Notes under the pieces: model-generated
Database searches by the model: none
What the model saw: the letters and a program-made list of their open reading frames with translations, nothing else
Told to the model about the DNA's origin: nothing
Assembly (NCBI GenBank): GCA_947490615.1
Contig: CANLHK010000003.1
Location: forward strand, 248,001 to 312,000
DNA from: Planctomycetaceae bacterium
Lineage (GTDB): Bacteria > Planctomycetota > Phycisphaerae > Phycisphaerales > SM1A02
Reading direction: 5' to 3'
Length of the DNA stretch: 64,000 nt
Part shown: in pieces, positions 18,232-28,372 of the stretch
How positions within the stretch are numbered: the first letter of the stretch is position 1
How the letters are laid out: the number at the start of each line of letters is the position of its first letter
Position numbers and translations under genes: made by a program

Positions 18232-20154
18232 ATGCGCATCTCGACAAGACTCTCCTTCGGCTTCGCGATCTCTGGTGTGCTCGTCCTTGCCTGCGTGGGC
18301 GCTGGATGGTGGGGGCTTCAACGGGTCAGTGATGGTCTTGCTTTGGCAACAGGTCCCGCATGGAACATTTCGAGCGAGGCCTCGAGCGGCTCAACCAGCG
18401 TGGCGTCGGAAATGCGCCTTGTCGCGGAAATGTTGGCGCAGGGCTCGAGTGACGCGACCGCGATCGAGAAGCGTCACGAAGAGTCGCGCGCGCTTCTGGC
18501 CGCTGCAGCCGCCCGCGGTATCGTCTCCGACGCACTCGCCGACGCGCTCAAGGACTCGCTGATTCAGTATGACCGCGAGATGCGCGAGCTCGTGTCGGTG
18601 CAGCAGGAGTGGGCCAAGGTGCGCGGACAGTTCGACACAGCCACGAGCGCCTTCGTGGCGTTTGGTCGCGAAGTCGAAGTCATCGGTGACGGGCAGGTCG
18701 AGAAGATCGAAGGGAACCCCGATCAAGCGTTCACCTGGAACGGTGGACTTGGCCGCTCCTGGGCAGCGGCCGACGGCGGCATGGAATCCAACATCGGATT
18801 GCTCACGGCGCTCTATCACCTCCAGCGCTTTATCGCGGGTGAGGATGCTGCGTCGTGTCGCGCTGGAATTGACGAAGGACTCGGCTTCCAGACGGAAGCC
18901 TCCGACTCCATGCTCGGCACTGGAGCGTTTGACATTCCGTGCGCCGACGACGCCGCGACGACCATGAGCAGCCGCTACCGCACCATGTTCATCGGCTTCA
19001 AGGCAGGACTCGAATCGCTCCACGCTGCGACGGCCACGCGGCGGGTTTCGCAGGCGAGCTATCGAACTTCGGCGCTCGCGCTTCTCAAGAGCCTCGCGGA
19101 GTTCGAGGAAGCGGCCACGGCGCGCATGGAAGCCGCAGCAACCGCCGCAACCCGCTCCGCCTCCTCCGCCGTCACAGGGATCATGACCATCGGATTCGCC
19201 GCGGTCGTGCTCTGCGCCATCGCAGCAGCGTGGATCACTCGCTCGATCAACCGGCCTGTGGCGGTGTTGAACGTCGCGATGAAAGACCTCGCGTCGGGCA
19301 ATGGCGACTTGGGTCGTCGTCTCGATGCATCAGGTGGCGATGAGCTCGCAGAGGTCGCCAGCCACTTCAACGCGTTCGCCGCCAAGATCGGCAAGAGCGT
19401 CGAAGAGGTTCGAACCCAGGCCGTTGAGCTCTCCAGTGGCGCCACGCGTATCAATGAAACCAGTCGCACCATCGCGACCGATGCCTCCAAACAAGCTGCC
19501 ACGCTGCAACAGGTCACCGCCAGCATCGAGGAGCTCGCGTCGATGGTCGGCAAGACCGCAGAACACTCGACGAGCGCCGCGACATTGGCCGAGCGCGCGC
19601 GCACCGACGCGGACGCCGGTGCTGCTCGCATGAAGGAACTCGTTTCAGCCATGGACGGCATCCGAACTTCGAGTGGCAAGATCGCCAGCATCATTCGTGT
19701 GATCGACGAGATTGCGTTTCAGACCAATCTTCTCGCACTGAACGCTGCCGTCGAAGCCGCGCGCGCGGGCGATGCGGGTCGTGGATTTGCCGTGGTTGCG
19801 CAGGAAGTCCGCAGTCTTGCGATGCGCTCGGCCGAGGCCGCACGCGACACCGCGGCGTTGATCGATGAGTCCGGTGCGCGCGCCGACACGGGCGTCAAAC
19901 TCGTGGGCGATGTCGAGGAAGACTTCAGCCGCATCGTGGGCGGATCGCGCGAGGTCGCCGAACTGCTCACGGCCATTTCGGGCGCGAGTCGCGATCAATC
20001 GTCCGCAATCAAGGGTGTGTCGAGCAGCATGTCCGAAATCGGACAGACCACGCAGGACAACGCCGCCGCAAGCGAGGAACTGGCAGCGACGGCCACCTTG
20101 ACGAGCGAGCAAGTCAGTTCGATCAAGACGACGCTCGCGCAATTCCGCACCTGA
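18232..20154 (+). CDS. Methyl-accepting chemotaxis protein
   Basis: 640 residues. First membrane helix at 8-30, a four-helix-type periplasmic sensor of about 280 residues, second helix around 312-340, HAMP linker to about 395, then the cytoplasmic signalling domain with the highly conserved hairpin tip ([20 protein letters not shown], about residues 492-511) that contacts CheA and CheW. Ala/Ser/Thr/Glu-rich methylation helices flank the tip. The last residues (KTTLAQFRT) give no CheR-tethering pentapeptide. No che genes are nearby, so it is an orphan receptor; ligand unknown. Confidence 0.95.
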   Translation: MRISTRLSFGFAISGVLVLACVGAGWWGLQRVSDGLALATGPAWNISSEASSGSTSVASEMRLVAEMLAQGSSDATAIEKRHEESRALLAAAAARGIVSDALADALKDSLIQYDREMRELVSVQQEWAKVRGQFDTATSAFVAFGREVEVIGDGQVEKIEGNPDQAFTWNGGLGRSWAAADGGMESNIGLLTALYHLQRFIAGEDAASCRAGIDEGLGFQTEASDSMLGTGAFDIPCADDAATTMSSRYRTMFIGFKAGLESLHAATATRRVSQASYRTSALALLKSLAEFEEAATARMEAAATAATRSASSAVTGIMTIGFAAVVLCAIAAAWITRSINRPVAVLNVAMKDLASGNGDLGRRLDASGGDELAEVASHFNAFAAKIGKSVEEVRTQAVELSSGATRINETSRTIATDASKQAATLQQVTASIEELASMVGKTAEHSTSAATLAERARTDADAGAARMKELVSAMDGIRTSSGKIASIIRVIDEIAFQTNLLALNAAVEAARAGDAGRGFAVVAQEVRSLAMRSAEAARDTAALIDESGARADTGVKLVGDVEEDFSRIVGGSREVAELLTAISGASRDQSSAIKGVSSSMSEIGQTTQDNAAASEELAATATLTSEQVSSIKTTLAQFRT

Positions 20155-20159
20155 GTGCT

Positions 20160-20948
20160 TCAGGCCCGTCGTATCCAGCGCGCGAGCAGGACGCGGCTCG
20201 TCAGGCTCACCATGCCAAAGAGCAGGAAGCCGACGCACGCCGCAAGCAGGACCGCGACAAAGACGCGCGCCGTGGCGAAACTTCGCATCGCAATCATGAT
20301 TTGCAAGCCGAGCGGCGTGCGGGTGCCACTCTCCGCGGCGAGGAATTCGCCGCTGATGGTGCCAATGGTGGCAAGCCCTGCGGCAATGCGCAGCCCCGTG
20401 ACCATCGACGGCACCGCGGACGGCAGTGCGAGTTTCCACCAACGATCGAAGCGCCCAGCGCCCAATGTGGCAAAGAGCTCATCGAGTTGCGGATCACGAC
20501 CGCGCAAACCCGCGAGCGTGCTGGCGATCACAGGAAAGATCGAGACCACGACGGTGCTCGCGACAATCGCGGGTCGTCCGTAGCCAAACCAGATCACCAA
20601 GAGCGGCGCGACCGCGACCAACGGCACCATCTGAAAGAGCAGCGTCATCGGGTAGACGCTGCGCTCGACGCGGGTCGAGAGCGAAAGCAGACTGCCGACA
20701 AGGACGCCACCAAACGCTGCAAACAAGAACCCCAGCGCGGCACTCATCGTGGTCTCGAGCATCCCGCCAAGAAACACCGTTGGCTCGCTGAGAAACTCGC
20801 GCAACACCGCCAACGGCGAAGGCAGCACGAAGTCCTGCACGCCAAAGGCCGACTTGAAGATCGCCCACCCTGCGATCGCACACGCGACCACGACGAGCGG
20901 ACCAACCGCGCTGCGTGCAGTGCCACGGATGGTGATTCGTGTGCTCAT
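20160..20948 (-). CDS. ABC transporter permease, SsuC/TauC/ThiX type
   Basis: 262 residues from the ATG at 20948, which overlaps the ATPase stop codon (ATGA). About six membrane segments and the permease EAA-type loop (STLAGLRGRDPQLDELFATLGA) typical of the nitrate/sulfonate/taurine/pyrimidine importer group. Works with the ATPase immediately upstream and very probably with the substrate-binding lipoprotein transcribed divergently. Confidence 0.92.
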   Translation of the reverse strand: MSTRITIRGTARSAVGPLVVVACAIAGWAIFKSAFGVQDFVLPSPLAVLREFLSEPTVFLGGMLETTMSAALGFLFAAFGGVLVGSLLSLSTRVERSVYPMTLLFQMVPLVAVAPLLVIWFGYGRPAIVASTVVVSIFPVIASTLAGLRGRDPQLDELFATLGAGRFDRWWKLALPSAVPSMVTGLRIAAGLATIGTISGEFLAAESGTRTPLGLQIMIAMRSFATARVFVAVLLAACVGFLLFGMVSLTSRVLLARWIRRA

Positions 20949-21715
20949 CGTCGCGCCTCTTCGATGGCGTGCAGCAACGCGGTGCTGGCCTCGCGCGCGC
21001 ACGAGGTCAGCGCGTCGCTCGTCCATGCGGCGGCATCGCGTGCGCAGGCGGGCGTCACGAGGTCTGCAGCAATCCGCGCAGGCTGCGGGGTAAAGACCAC
21101 AACACGCTCCGCGAGGAAGACCGCTTCCGGTATCGAATGGGTGATGAGCACCGTCGTGCATCGCTCGCGTTCCCACAGCGCTCGCAGATCAGCGTCGAGT
21201 TCGTGGCGAGTGATCTCGTCGAGTGCGCTGAACGGTTCGTCGAGCAACAAGAGAGTGGGGCGCGAGATCAACGCCCGAGCGATCGAGGCGCGCATCTGCA
21301 TGCCGCCTGAAAGTTGATGGGGAAACCGCGTGTGCGCGTCGCTGAGGTGGACGAGTTCCAGCGTTTCCGCCGCGCGCGCGAGTCGTTCTTCGCGCGGGAC
21401 ACCAACGAGCTCCAAAGGGAGCGCGACATTCTCAAGGAGCGTGCGCCACGGAAGCAGGCGCGGCTCTTGAAAGCAGAAACTCACGGTGCCTTCGCTGCGG
21501 ATGATCTCGCCCGACGACGGTTGATCGAGCGCGCCCATCATGCGCAGCACGGTAGTCTTGCCGCAGCCTGATGGCCCCACAAGCGCCGTGAACGACGCAG
21601 CGGGAATCGTCAGGTCGAGTCGATCGACCACAGGCACTGACCCGAACCGTCGATGGACGCCGCGCAGCTCGAGCTTGCGAGTGGAACCACGCGGGCTGGT
21701 GGATGAGTCGTTCAT
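20945..21715 (-). CDS. ABC importer ATPase, SsuB/TauB/ThiZ type
   Basis: 256 residues from the ATG at 21715. An earlier in-frame ATG at 21742 directly abuts the predicted -10 box, so transcripts would start downstream of it. Walker A GPSGCGKT, Q-loop CFQEPRLLPW, signature LSGGMQMR, Walker B LLLLDEPFSALD and the H-loop His in LITHSIPEA are present. LLPW and signature are characteristic of the sulfonate/taurine/nitrate importer branch. First gene of the two-gene minus-strand operon. Confidence 0.93.
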   Translation of the reverse strand: MNDSSTSPRGSTRKLELRGVHRRFGSVPVVDRLDLTIPAASFTALVGPSGCGKTTVLRMMGALDQPSSGEIIRSEGTVSFCFQEPRLLPWRTLLENVALPLELVGVPREERLARAAETLELVHLSDAHTRFPHQLSGGMQMRASIARALISRPTLLLLDEPFSALDEITRHELDADLRALWERERCTTVLITHSIPEAVFLAERVVVFTPQPARIAADLVTPACARDAAAWTSDALTSCAREASTALLHAIEEARR

Positions 21716-21742
21716 CGTGAAGGGGCGAGCGCGTCGCGGCAT

Positions 21743-21752
21743 ACCTTACACT
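21743..21752. promoter_or_regulatory. Overlapping divergent -10 boxes
   Basis: TACACT (21747-21752, plus) lies nine bases before the ATG at 21762, and TAAGGT (21748-21743, minus) lies 27 bases before the ATG at 21715. The two hexamers share two bases, so only one direction can be occupied by polymerase at a time. Confidence 0.5.
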
Positions 21753-21761
21753 CCAACGATC

Positions 21762-22823
21762 ATGGGCACCGTTTTCACCATCGTCTCTCGCGCCCCGATC
21801 GCGCGTCGCCTCGGCCTCCTCGCGTTGTGGACGGCGTCGGTCGCGGCGCTCGGTTCATGTGGCGACGACGGCAAGTCCAACACCACGAGCGGATCGGGCG
21901 CCTCAGGCACCGCCGCACCAACCCTTCGCGCGGTGAAGCTTCAGCTGAATTGGGTTGCAGAGCCTGAGTTTGGCGGGTTTTTTGCGGCGCAGCAGCGAGG
22001 GCTCTTCGAAAGTGAAGGCATCAAGCTCGAGCTCGTGCAAGGCGGACCCGATGTCCCCGCGCCGCAATTGGTCGCGAGCGGCAAGGTCGATCTCGCGGTC
22101 ATCGCGGGCACGCAGGCGATTGAAATCAACGAGCAGGGCGGACAGTTGGTCGCGCTCTATGCGGTCTACCAAAGCAATCCGATGGGCGTGATGGTGCACG
22201 CGTCCTCGCCCTACAACACGCTCATGGAGTTGTGGGAATCGGACACCACGCTCTCAATCGCAGAGGGCCTCGCCGACTACAAATGGCTCACCGCGAAGTT
22301 TCCTGGCGGCAAGCGGACCATCGTGCCGTATTCGTCCAATCTCGCGCAGTTTGCCGCGCAGCCGAATCTCGCGTCGCAGTGTTTCGTCCCGTCCGAACCC
22401 ATCGCTCTCGAACTTCAAGGCATCAAGACGCGGGTCTTCTCCATGAGTGAGGCAGGGTTTGATCCGTACAACTGCGTCGTCGTCACCACGCGCTCGTACT
22501 TCGACGCGAACCGCGATCTCTGTCGGCGCTTTGTCCGCGCCGCCGCCGGGGGTTGGCGTGCCTATCTGAACGACCCCGCCCCGACCAACCAAGTCATGGC
22601 GAAACTGAATCCCGCGATGAGCGTCGAAGCGATGGCGCTCGGCGCCAAGGCGCAGCGTTCGCTGATTGAGACCGAAGAGACCAAGCGCATCGGTCTCGGC
22701 GGCATGCGTTACGCGCGCTGGGAAGAAATGGGCTCGCAGCTGCTCGAACTCGGTCTCATCAAGAAGAAGCCCGACGCGACCACGCTCTTCGAATGGGACA
22801 CCGAGTCGGGTTCAGCGCGATGA
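21762..22823 (+). CDS. NMT1/ThiY-like substrate-binding lipoprotein
   Basis: 353 residues with a lipoprotein signal (lipobox LGSC near residue 27) and a Ser/Gly/Thr linker. The body matches the NMT1/THI5-like binding-protein family: KLQLNWVAEPEFGGFFAAQQ, GLFESEGIKLELVQGGPDVP and AGTQAIEINEQG. The W-x-E-x-E-F-G-G-F pattern fits binding proteins for hydroxymethylpyrimidine-type thiamine precursors more than those for sulfonates, but substrate is inferred. The importer permease and ATPase lie divergently. The stop codon overlaps the start of dinB (ATGA), an unexpected partner. Confidence 0.88.
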   Translation: MGTVFTIVSRAPIARRLGLLALWTASVAALGSCGDDGKSNTTSGSGASGTAAPTLRAVKLQLNWVAEPEFGGFFAAQQRGLFESEGIKLELVQGGPDVPAPQLVASGKVDLAVIAGTQAIEINEQGGQLVALYAVYQSNPMGVMVHASSPYNTLMELWESDTTLSIAEGLADYKWLTAKFPGGKRTIVPYSSNLAQFAAQPNLASQCFVPSEPIALELQGIKTRVFSMSEAGFDPYNCVVVTTRSYFDANRDLCRRFVRAAAGGWRAYLNDPAPTNQVMAKLNPAMSVEAMALGAKAQRSLIETEETKRIGLGGMRYARWEEMGSQLLELGLIKKKPDATTLFEWDTESGSAR

Positions 22824-23977
22824 CCACCCGCGCGGCCAGCGCGCAAGCTCAGCGAGTCATCTTGCATGTCGACATGGACGCCTTCTATGCGTCGGTCGAG
22901 CAGCGTGACGATCGAACGCTGCGCGGCAAGCCAGTGCTCGTGGGGTCGAAGGAGGCGCGCAGCGTGGTCTGTGCAGCAAGCTACGAAGCGCGCGTGTTTG
23001 GCTGTCGCAGCGCGATGCCCGTGTCGCAAGCGCTTCGACTCTGTCCGCACGCCGTCGTGGTCAAGCCGCGCATCGAGGCCTACGCCGCAGTCTCGCGCAC
23101 GATCCACGAGATCTTCGATCGCTATTCGCCTGAGATCGAGCCGCTCTCTCTCGATGAGGCATTCATCGATGTGACCGCGTCGTTGGCTCTGTTCGGTTCT
23201 GGTCGCGCCATCGGCGAAGCGATTCGTGGCGCAGTCCGCAGCGAACTCGAGCTCACCTGTTCGGTCGGCATCGCGCCCAACAAGTTCTGCGCGAAGATCG
23301 CCAGTGACCTGCGTAAGCCCGATGCGCTGGTGGAGTTTGATGCGGCCACGCTCGCGCTCACACTCGCGCCGCTCGAGATCGAGCGCATGTGGGGCGTGGG
23401 TCCTGTCGCAGCGGCGCAACTCCACGAGCGCGGCTACGCGACCTTTGGCGATCTGCAGCGCGCGGGAGGCGCACGCTTGAGCCAGGAGTTTGGCGACGCA
23501 GGAGTGCACTGGCATCGACTGAGCCACGGCATCGATGATCGCGCCGTCGAAACCGATCGCGCTGCGAAGTCATTCGGTGACGAGGAGACCTTCGTAGAGG
23601 ACATCGTGAGTGTGCCGCTGATTGAGGCGAAGCTCCTCACGCAGGCCGACGAAGTTGGACGGCGCTTGCGTGAGCAGCATCTGCACGCGCGCACGGTCAC
23701 GATCAAGATTCGTTTCGCGGACTTCTCGACGCACACCCACGCCCGCACCCTCGCGACGCCCACGAACCACACTCATGAATTGCGTGACGCAGCCCGCGCC
23801 CTGTTGGCGGAGTTTGCGGCAAAAATGCCGTGGCGATCCGTCCGACTCTGCGGTTTCAGCGCGAGCCGCCTGAGTACGGCCGAAGGTCAGTTGCCGCTGT
23901 TTGAGGCAGGGAAACGCGCGAAGTTGGCCACGCTTGATGGACTGCGCGACAAGATCCGCGCGCGCTTTGACGCGTGA
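22820..23977 (+). CDS. dinB: DNA polymerase IV (Y family)
   Basis: 385 residues from the ATG at 22820, which overlaps the upstream stop by four bases. Catalytic motifs are intact: HVDMDAFYASVE (D18, D20) and LSLDEAFIDV (D112, E113), with CAASYEARVFGCRSAMP for nucleotide contact and helix-hairpin-helix and little-finger domains after. A beta-clamp-binding motif is likely in the C-terminal segment around EGQLPLFEAG, which contains QLPLF, the canonical clamp pentapeptide. Performs translesion synthesis past damaged bases. No LexA-like operator was seen, and the coupling to a transporter lipoprotein gene means it shares that promoter. Confidence 0.96.
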   Translation: MTTRAASAQAQRVILHVDMDAFYASVEQRDDRTLRGKPVLVGSKEARSVVCAASYEARVFGCRSAMPVSQALRLCPHAVVVKPRIEAYAAVSRTIHEIFDRYSPEIEPLSLDEAFIDVTASLALFGSGRAIGEAIRGAVRSELELTCSVGIAPNKFCAKIASDLRKPDALVEFDAATLALTLAPLEIERMWGVGPVAAAQLHERGYATFGDLQRAGGARLSQEFGDAGVHWHRLSHGIDDRAVETDRAAKSFGDEETFVEDIVSVPLIEAKLLTQADEVGRRLREQHLHARTVTIKIRFADFSTHTHARTLATPTNHTHELRDAARALLAEFAAKMPWRSVRLCGFSASRLSTAEGQLPLFEAGKRAKLATLDGLRDKIRARFDA

Positions 23978-24005
23978 GGCACCGTGTTGTGTCGTGGCGT
24001 GCAAC

Positions 24006-24845
24006 TCAGCCGCGCGGATCAAGCAACTTGAGAAGGTCGGTCGCGGTGGCGATACCCAGCGGCACTTCATCGGCGGCGCCGTGCTCGGTCACGATCACCG
24101 CTTCGAGGCGCGGATTGCGCGTCCACAAGGCCAGCGCCTGCTCGACGGTCGCGTCACGAGCCATGAGCGCGAACTCATCACGACGATGATCGCGCGAGAG
24201 AACCTCACCGACCGTCACCGAAGAGATCGTGCAAATGATCCGCTCGTCGCCGCGCGCTCCGGCCGTCGCATCCAAGGCGCCAACCTTGGCACGACCGCCG
24301 CGCGCACTTGACGGAATGTCGCAGGCATCGGTGTCGTGTGAAGCGATCCATCGCACCACGCCCGAGGCGGTGAGAAGCGCGACAATCCGCCCATCACGAC
24401 GAACGGGAAAGCGCACATGGCCTTTGTCCTTCACCAACGCAAGGACGCGCGCGACGCGATCGGTGACATCAAGCATCGCGACTTCCTTGGCGTAGAGTGA
24501 ACGCAGCGCCAGCGGCTTGCGCAACTCCTCGTCGATCGACTCGATCTTGGCAACCGTCGCCAGCGTGGGAACGGCGATGTACTCCACCGCGCCAAAGCGG
24601 TTGTGGATGAGTGCGTTGCGCAATTCGCCTGCTTCAAGCATGAAGTCGAGGTGGCGACCAAAGTGGCGTCGCTCGGCGGCGATCTGTCGCAACGCGCTGG
24701 CGAAGCCGCGGCGACGACCTTCGCGCGGCTCGTCAAGAAGACGCTGCAGTTCGCGGTCGATGCGGTTGTAGGCAGCTTCGAAGCGATCGATGCGGTCGCG
24801 CTCGTCGGCGGGTGCGCTGGTGGCTGGCGTCGGTTCGTTGGTCAT
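24006..24845 (-). CDS. CBS-pair-like regulatory protein
   Basis: 279 residues. A charged helical N-terminus (residues 10-100) is followed by two regions resembling CBS motifs: AKEVAMLDVTDRVARVLALVKDKGHVRFPV RRDGRIVALLTASGVVRW at about 118-166 and VGEVLSRDHRRDEFALMARDATVEQALALW with EAVIVTEHG and GIATATDLLKLL at the end. CBS pairs usually bind adenine nucleotides and gate partner proteins. Its ATG overlaps the stop of the 857-residue gene (ATGA), making it the last member of the vWA/ExbB/ExbD operon. Confidence 0.75.
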   Translation of the reverse strand: MTNEPTPATSAPADERDRIDRFEAAYNRIDRELQRLLDEPREGRRRGFASALRQIAAERRHFGRHLDFMLEAGELRNALIHNRFGAVEYIAVPTLATVAKIESIDEELRKPLALRSLYAKEVAMLDVTDRVARVLALVKDKGHVRFPVRRDGRIVALLTASGVVRWIASHDTDACDIPSSARGGRAKVGALDATAGARGDERIICTISSVTVGEVLSRDHRRDEFALMARDATVEQALALWTRNPRLEAVIVTEHGAADEVPLGIATATDLLKLLDPRG

Positions 24846-27415
24846 GGAGCGGGCCTTTCGCTGCGGCCCGCATTCTCGCTCAGTTTCGCGCGCAGTGCTT
24901 TGAAGCGTTGCGCGAGAGCGGCGCCTCCGAACACCGCGCTCTTGCTGGGCGAGGTTGCGGGATTCCCGTCAAGCTCAGCGAGGCGATTGATGCGGGCCAG
25001 GAGCTCCAGGCGGCGCGCAGGCGTGATCTTGGGATCCTGCTCGAGCATTTCGAGTTGCGCCAGTTGCGCACGCCACCAGAGGCGATCTCGGTTGGACTCT
25101 CCAGGAAGTGCGACTTCCCGAAGCAGCGTGAATGCCTCGATGCGAAACGAAGGATCCGTCGTTAGGTTGGCGCGCAGACTTTCGGCGAGGAGGAATTGAA
25201 GCCTGCGATCGGTCGGCCAGCGCGCACTGGCTGCACGCGCCTGTGTGAGCGCGTTGACGGCGCTGCCGCGTGCGAGTTCGTTCAGCACGGCCGCAGCGGC
25301 GTTGGTCGCGTTCTCTTGGCTTGGCAGAGTCCGCGAGATGCTGGTCAAGGACGCGAGTCGGAGACGCGCAAGTTCAGCGGCGCCCTTCCTGTCCTGTGCA
25401 TCGAGTGCTGCTGCGACGCACTCGTGTGCTTGTTCGAGTCGATCCTCAAGAGCCGTCGAAACGCTTGCTTCGCGCACCATGAGTTCCGCGAGTGCCTTCG
25501 GTGGATCACTGGTATCGCCCGTGAGCGCCGTGCTGGTGAGCCAGAGCGTGGCGGCGCGCGCGGCGATGGCGTCGTCAAGGTTGGGGTCATTGAGCGCAGC
25601 GCGTGCAGCGCGCTCGGCGTCCGCAGGTTTTTCGGCCAACAACGACGCGCGGGCGCGCACCAACGCTGCCCGCGGCGCGAGCAGGCTTTCTGTGATCAAC
25701 GCAGCGTCCTTGGCGATGGCAAGTGCGGCCTCGATGCGTGCAGCGGGCGCACGCGGCGGTGTCACTTCGAGGCGTGTGCAACGGATCTCAAGATGGCGCA
25801 CGATGCGAGCCTCGTGCAAGAGTTCCGTGTCTCGCACCAACAGAAGAAGTTCCTCCGCGCGATCGAGTGCGGGCGGCGACCAGCGCGAACTCAACGCGAG
25901 ATCGACGCGCTCGAGCTGCCACCGATCCACGGCGATCGGGTCCTCGATGCGCCGCGCTGCAGTGAGAAGCGCAGCGTCGAGGGCGCGTTCGTCTTCGACG
26001 CTTTCAGCGGCGTGAACGCGGCGAATCCCGAGCGCGATCTCCATCGCGTTGCGCGCCATCGCCAGTCCATCGACGGTGTCGACCATCGCTTGGAGCGTCG
26101 CGGCTGCGTCGCGTGAAGCACCGTCAGCCCGCATGGAACTCGCCAGAGGAACGGAGAGCCACGATGCGATGAGCGTTTGGCTCGCTGCGACTCGAAGAAC
26201 ATCCCGCCGCTCGCGCAGCAGCGCAGAGCCGCGCGGATGGAGCGCTGCGAGCGCGACCAAGAGTGGCGGAGCATCCTCTTGGGCAGCTCTCGTGAGAAGG
26301 CTGATGTTGAACCGTGACGAAAGATCAAGCGCGAGAGCGCGAACGCGTTCGGTGCGCACGGTTGCATCGCCGTCGGAAGCCGCGGCGCCGCGTAAGAGTG
26401 CATGAAATGGCACGGCAATCAGCGCCGAGCTCTCGCCACGCTCGTCGCGGGCACGGGCCTCGGCGCAAGCCGCGAGAACTCGCAGCGTCGGCTCGGTCGT
26501 TGTTGGAAACGCCACGGCCGTTGGAGCACGATTGGACTTCCACTCTTGACAACGCGCCACGAAGGCATTCGTGCTGTCCGCACTTTCTTGCGCAAGTTGC
26601 AGGAGTCGTGCGCGCAGGTTGCGATCATTGGTCGCGCGTGCACGAGCCAGAGCGACGAGGCATTTCATAGCTGACGGCAGCGGAAGCTCGGAAAGTGCCG
26701 CACGCGAAAGAAGCGTGTCGGCGCGCGCGAGAGACTCTGCCACCGACGCTGCGTTGGCGCGAGGTTCTGTGCCGTTGGCCGCGGCGGCCGCTTCAACCTC
26801 GCCATGCGCGAGTGCTGCGAGACCCGCGAGAACACAGGCGCGAAACGCTGTCGCATCGGTCGCACTCTCGGCCGTCGCTGAGAGCGCTGGAGTAAGAAGC
26901 GGGGAGTTCAGATGGTCTTCGGCGCGCACGAGAAGAGCACGCGCGGCCGTGACATCGTCTCTGGTGCAAAGTCCAACGGCGAAGGTCGCGTCACTGCGAT
27001 CGGCGGGGAAGAGGCGTAACAGCAGATCCTCGGCACACTCGAGGCGAAGCTCGCGCGCGCACGCGGGCTGGCTGGCCTCAAGTTGTTGTGCCATCGCGGA
27101 GCGACGAAGTTCGAGTGCATCTTCCGTTGCGCGAAGCTCCCATGCAGAGGTCGCACTTGATCGTGCGCGCATGGATTCCTTAGCGAGCGCTGCGCGCGCT
27201 TTGAGAAGTTCTCCGCTTCGCTCCACCTGTTCGAGCGCGGCGGGAGTGCCCGAAAGTTCCGCAGCGCGCAGTTGGCGCATGGTTTCGAGAAGTGGATCGC
27301 CTTCCTGATGAGGACGCACGGTGGACTGCGTCGTTGCCGGAGCAGGCGCGCTCGGATCTCGCGCCATGAATCGACCCGCGTCGAGCAGCAACAGCGCGAG
27401 CAGCAGCGCGCGCAT
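24842..27415 (-). CDS. Large exported helical (TPR-like) protein, unknown
   Basis: 857 residues from the ATG at 27415 (TGATG overlap with the upstream exbD). A short signal or anchor (MRALLLALLLLDAGRFMA) precedes an Ala/Leu/Arg-rich, almost entirely helical body with repeated pairs of amphipathic helices, as in TPR or Sel1-like solenoids, although no canonical TPR motif could be aligned by eye. Likely periplasmic. Being the longest product of an operon with a proton-driven ExbB/ExbD motor and a vWA protein, it is a candidate scaffold or effector for that complex. No family name can be given. Confidence 0.75.
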   Translation of the reverse strand: MRALLLALLLLDAGRFMARDPSAPAPATTQSTVRPHQEGDPLLETMRQLRAAELSGTPAALEQVERSGELLKARAALAKESMRARSSATSAWELRATEDALELRRSAMAQQLEASQPACARELRLECAEDLLLRLFPADRSDATFAVGLCTRDDVTAARALLVRAEDHLNSPLLTPALSATAESATDATAFRACVLAGLAALAHGEVEAAAAANGTEPRANAASVAESLARADTLLSRAALSELPLPSAMKCLVALARARATNDRNLRARLLQLAQESADSTNAFVARCQEWKSNRAPTAVAFPTTTEPTLRVLAACAEARARDERGESSALIAVPFHALLRGAAASDGDATVRTERVRALALDLSSRFNISLLTRAAQEDAPPLLVALAALHPRGSALLRERRDVLRVAASQTLIASWLSVPLASSMRADGASRDAAATLQAMVDTVDGLAMARNAMEIALGIRRVHAAESVEDERALDAALLTAARRIEDPIAVDRWQLERVDLALSSRWSPPALDRAEELLLLVRDTELLHEARIVRHLEIRCTRLEVTPPRAPAARIEAALAIAKDAALITESLLAPRAALVRARASLLAEKPADAERAARAALNDPNLDDAIAARAATLWLTSTALTGDTSDPPKALAELMVREASVSTALEDRLEQAHECVAAALDAQDRKGAAELARLRLASLTSISRTLPSQENATNAAAAVLNELARGSAVNALTQARAASARWPTDRRLQFLLAESLRANLTTDPSFRIEAFTLLREVALPGESNRDRLWWRAQLAQLEMLEQDPKITPARRLELLARINRLAELDGNPATSPSKSAVFGGAALAQRFKALRAKLSENAGRSERPAP

Positions 27416-27894
27416 CACTCGCGGCTCCCAAACGCCACCGAGCGATAGCCTGCACCAACCACAGCGTTGAACGCCGCCACCACATCGTTCCACGGCACAT
27501 CATGCCCAGGAGCGATTCGAACGGGATGACTCTCCGCGAACAAACCCTGCGGTCTATCGGGCGCGATCATGGCGTCATGCAGAATCGCTTCCAATCCGCG
27601 CACATCGATTGGTTGCGCGAGTCCTCCCGTGAGCGAAAGGCGCGTCTGCGCGTCGACGCGATCAAGTCGTACGACGATCGGCTCGGTGTCCAACACCAGT
27701 CGATCGCTGGTCTGCACGGCGTCCTCAAGGGGTGCGCCTTCGGTGCGCAACAGTCGCTCCTGCGAAGTGAATCCTGTGGTGAGCAGGAAGTACACCAACA
27801 GCAGAAACACGACATCGATCATCGGCGCGATGGCGACGGGTAAGCGCGCGCGTGCGACGACTCCGCGCAGGGCGCGTCGATGCTCACGAGGCAT
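27415..27894 (-). CDS. ExbD/TolR-family protein, second copy
   Basis: 159 residues from the ATG at 27894, overlapping the preceding exbD by eleven bases. One membrane segment containing the motor Asp (IAPMIDVVFLLLVYFLL, Asp near residue 27) and a periplasmic domain of about 110 residues. The Asp carries protons in ExbD and TolR. A non-identical partner to the ExbD encoded directly upstream, so a heteromeric motor is possible. Confidence 0.9.
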   Translation of the reverse strand: MPREHRRALRGVVARARLPVAIAPMIDVVFLLLVYFLLTTGFTSQERLLRTEGAPLEDAVQTSDRLVLDTEPIVVRLDRVDAQTRLSLTGGLAQPIDVRGLEAILHDAMIAPDRPQGLFAESHPVRIAPGHDVPWNDVVAAFNAVVGAGYRSVAFGSRE

Positions 27895-28372
27895 GAGGTG
27901 TCTCCTCCACGATTTCTTCCACCACAAGATCGAGTCGCGGCAGCGCGCCGCCGCCTGCGAGTCGTGCGGCAGTGCTCACGGCGCGCATCGCTGGTTCGAC
28001 CCACTCAAAGTGTGTCGAGCGATCGGCGCGCAACCGCACGCTAAGTTTCGGGTTCTCGCGATACGCCTCGGCCAGACGCTCGGCCAACGCAGCGATCCCT
28101 TCGGGTGTCGCAGAAAATTGACGCGCTGCGACGGTGTAGCCAATGGCGATGCCGTCCTCACCAGGAAGCACATTCACGACGATCCGCGCGTCTTCCTCGG
28201 CACGCACCGCGCTGCCTGCAGCAACGCTGGGAAGTGCCAGCGCGGCCTGCTCGGCATCACCGATACGCGAGACCAGCACAAAGAACACCACGAGGAGAAA
28301 CGACACATCGATAAGCGGTGTGAGGTTCGCTTCGACCGTGGCGAGTTCTTGGTTGCGCCTTCGTCGTGCCAT
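27884..28372 (-). CDS. ExbD/TolR-family protein, first copy
   Basis: 162 residues. Basic cytoplasmic tip (MARRRRNQELATVEANLT), a single membrane helix with the conserved Asp (LTPLIDVSFLLVVFFVL) and a periplasmic domain. The ATG is directly next to the ExbB stop (TAGATG). With the ExbB-like protein it should form a proton-driven rotary or stator-type motor in the inner membrane. Confidence 0.93.
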   Translation of the reverse strand: MARRRRNQELATVEANLTPLIDVSFLLVVFFVLVSRIGDAEQAALALPSVAAGSAVRAEEDARIVVNVLPGEDGIAIGYTVAARQFSATPEGIAALAERLAEAYRENPKLSVRLRADRSTHFEWVEPAMRAVSTAARLAGGGALPRLDLVVEEIVEETPHAS

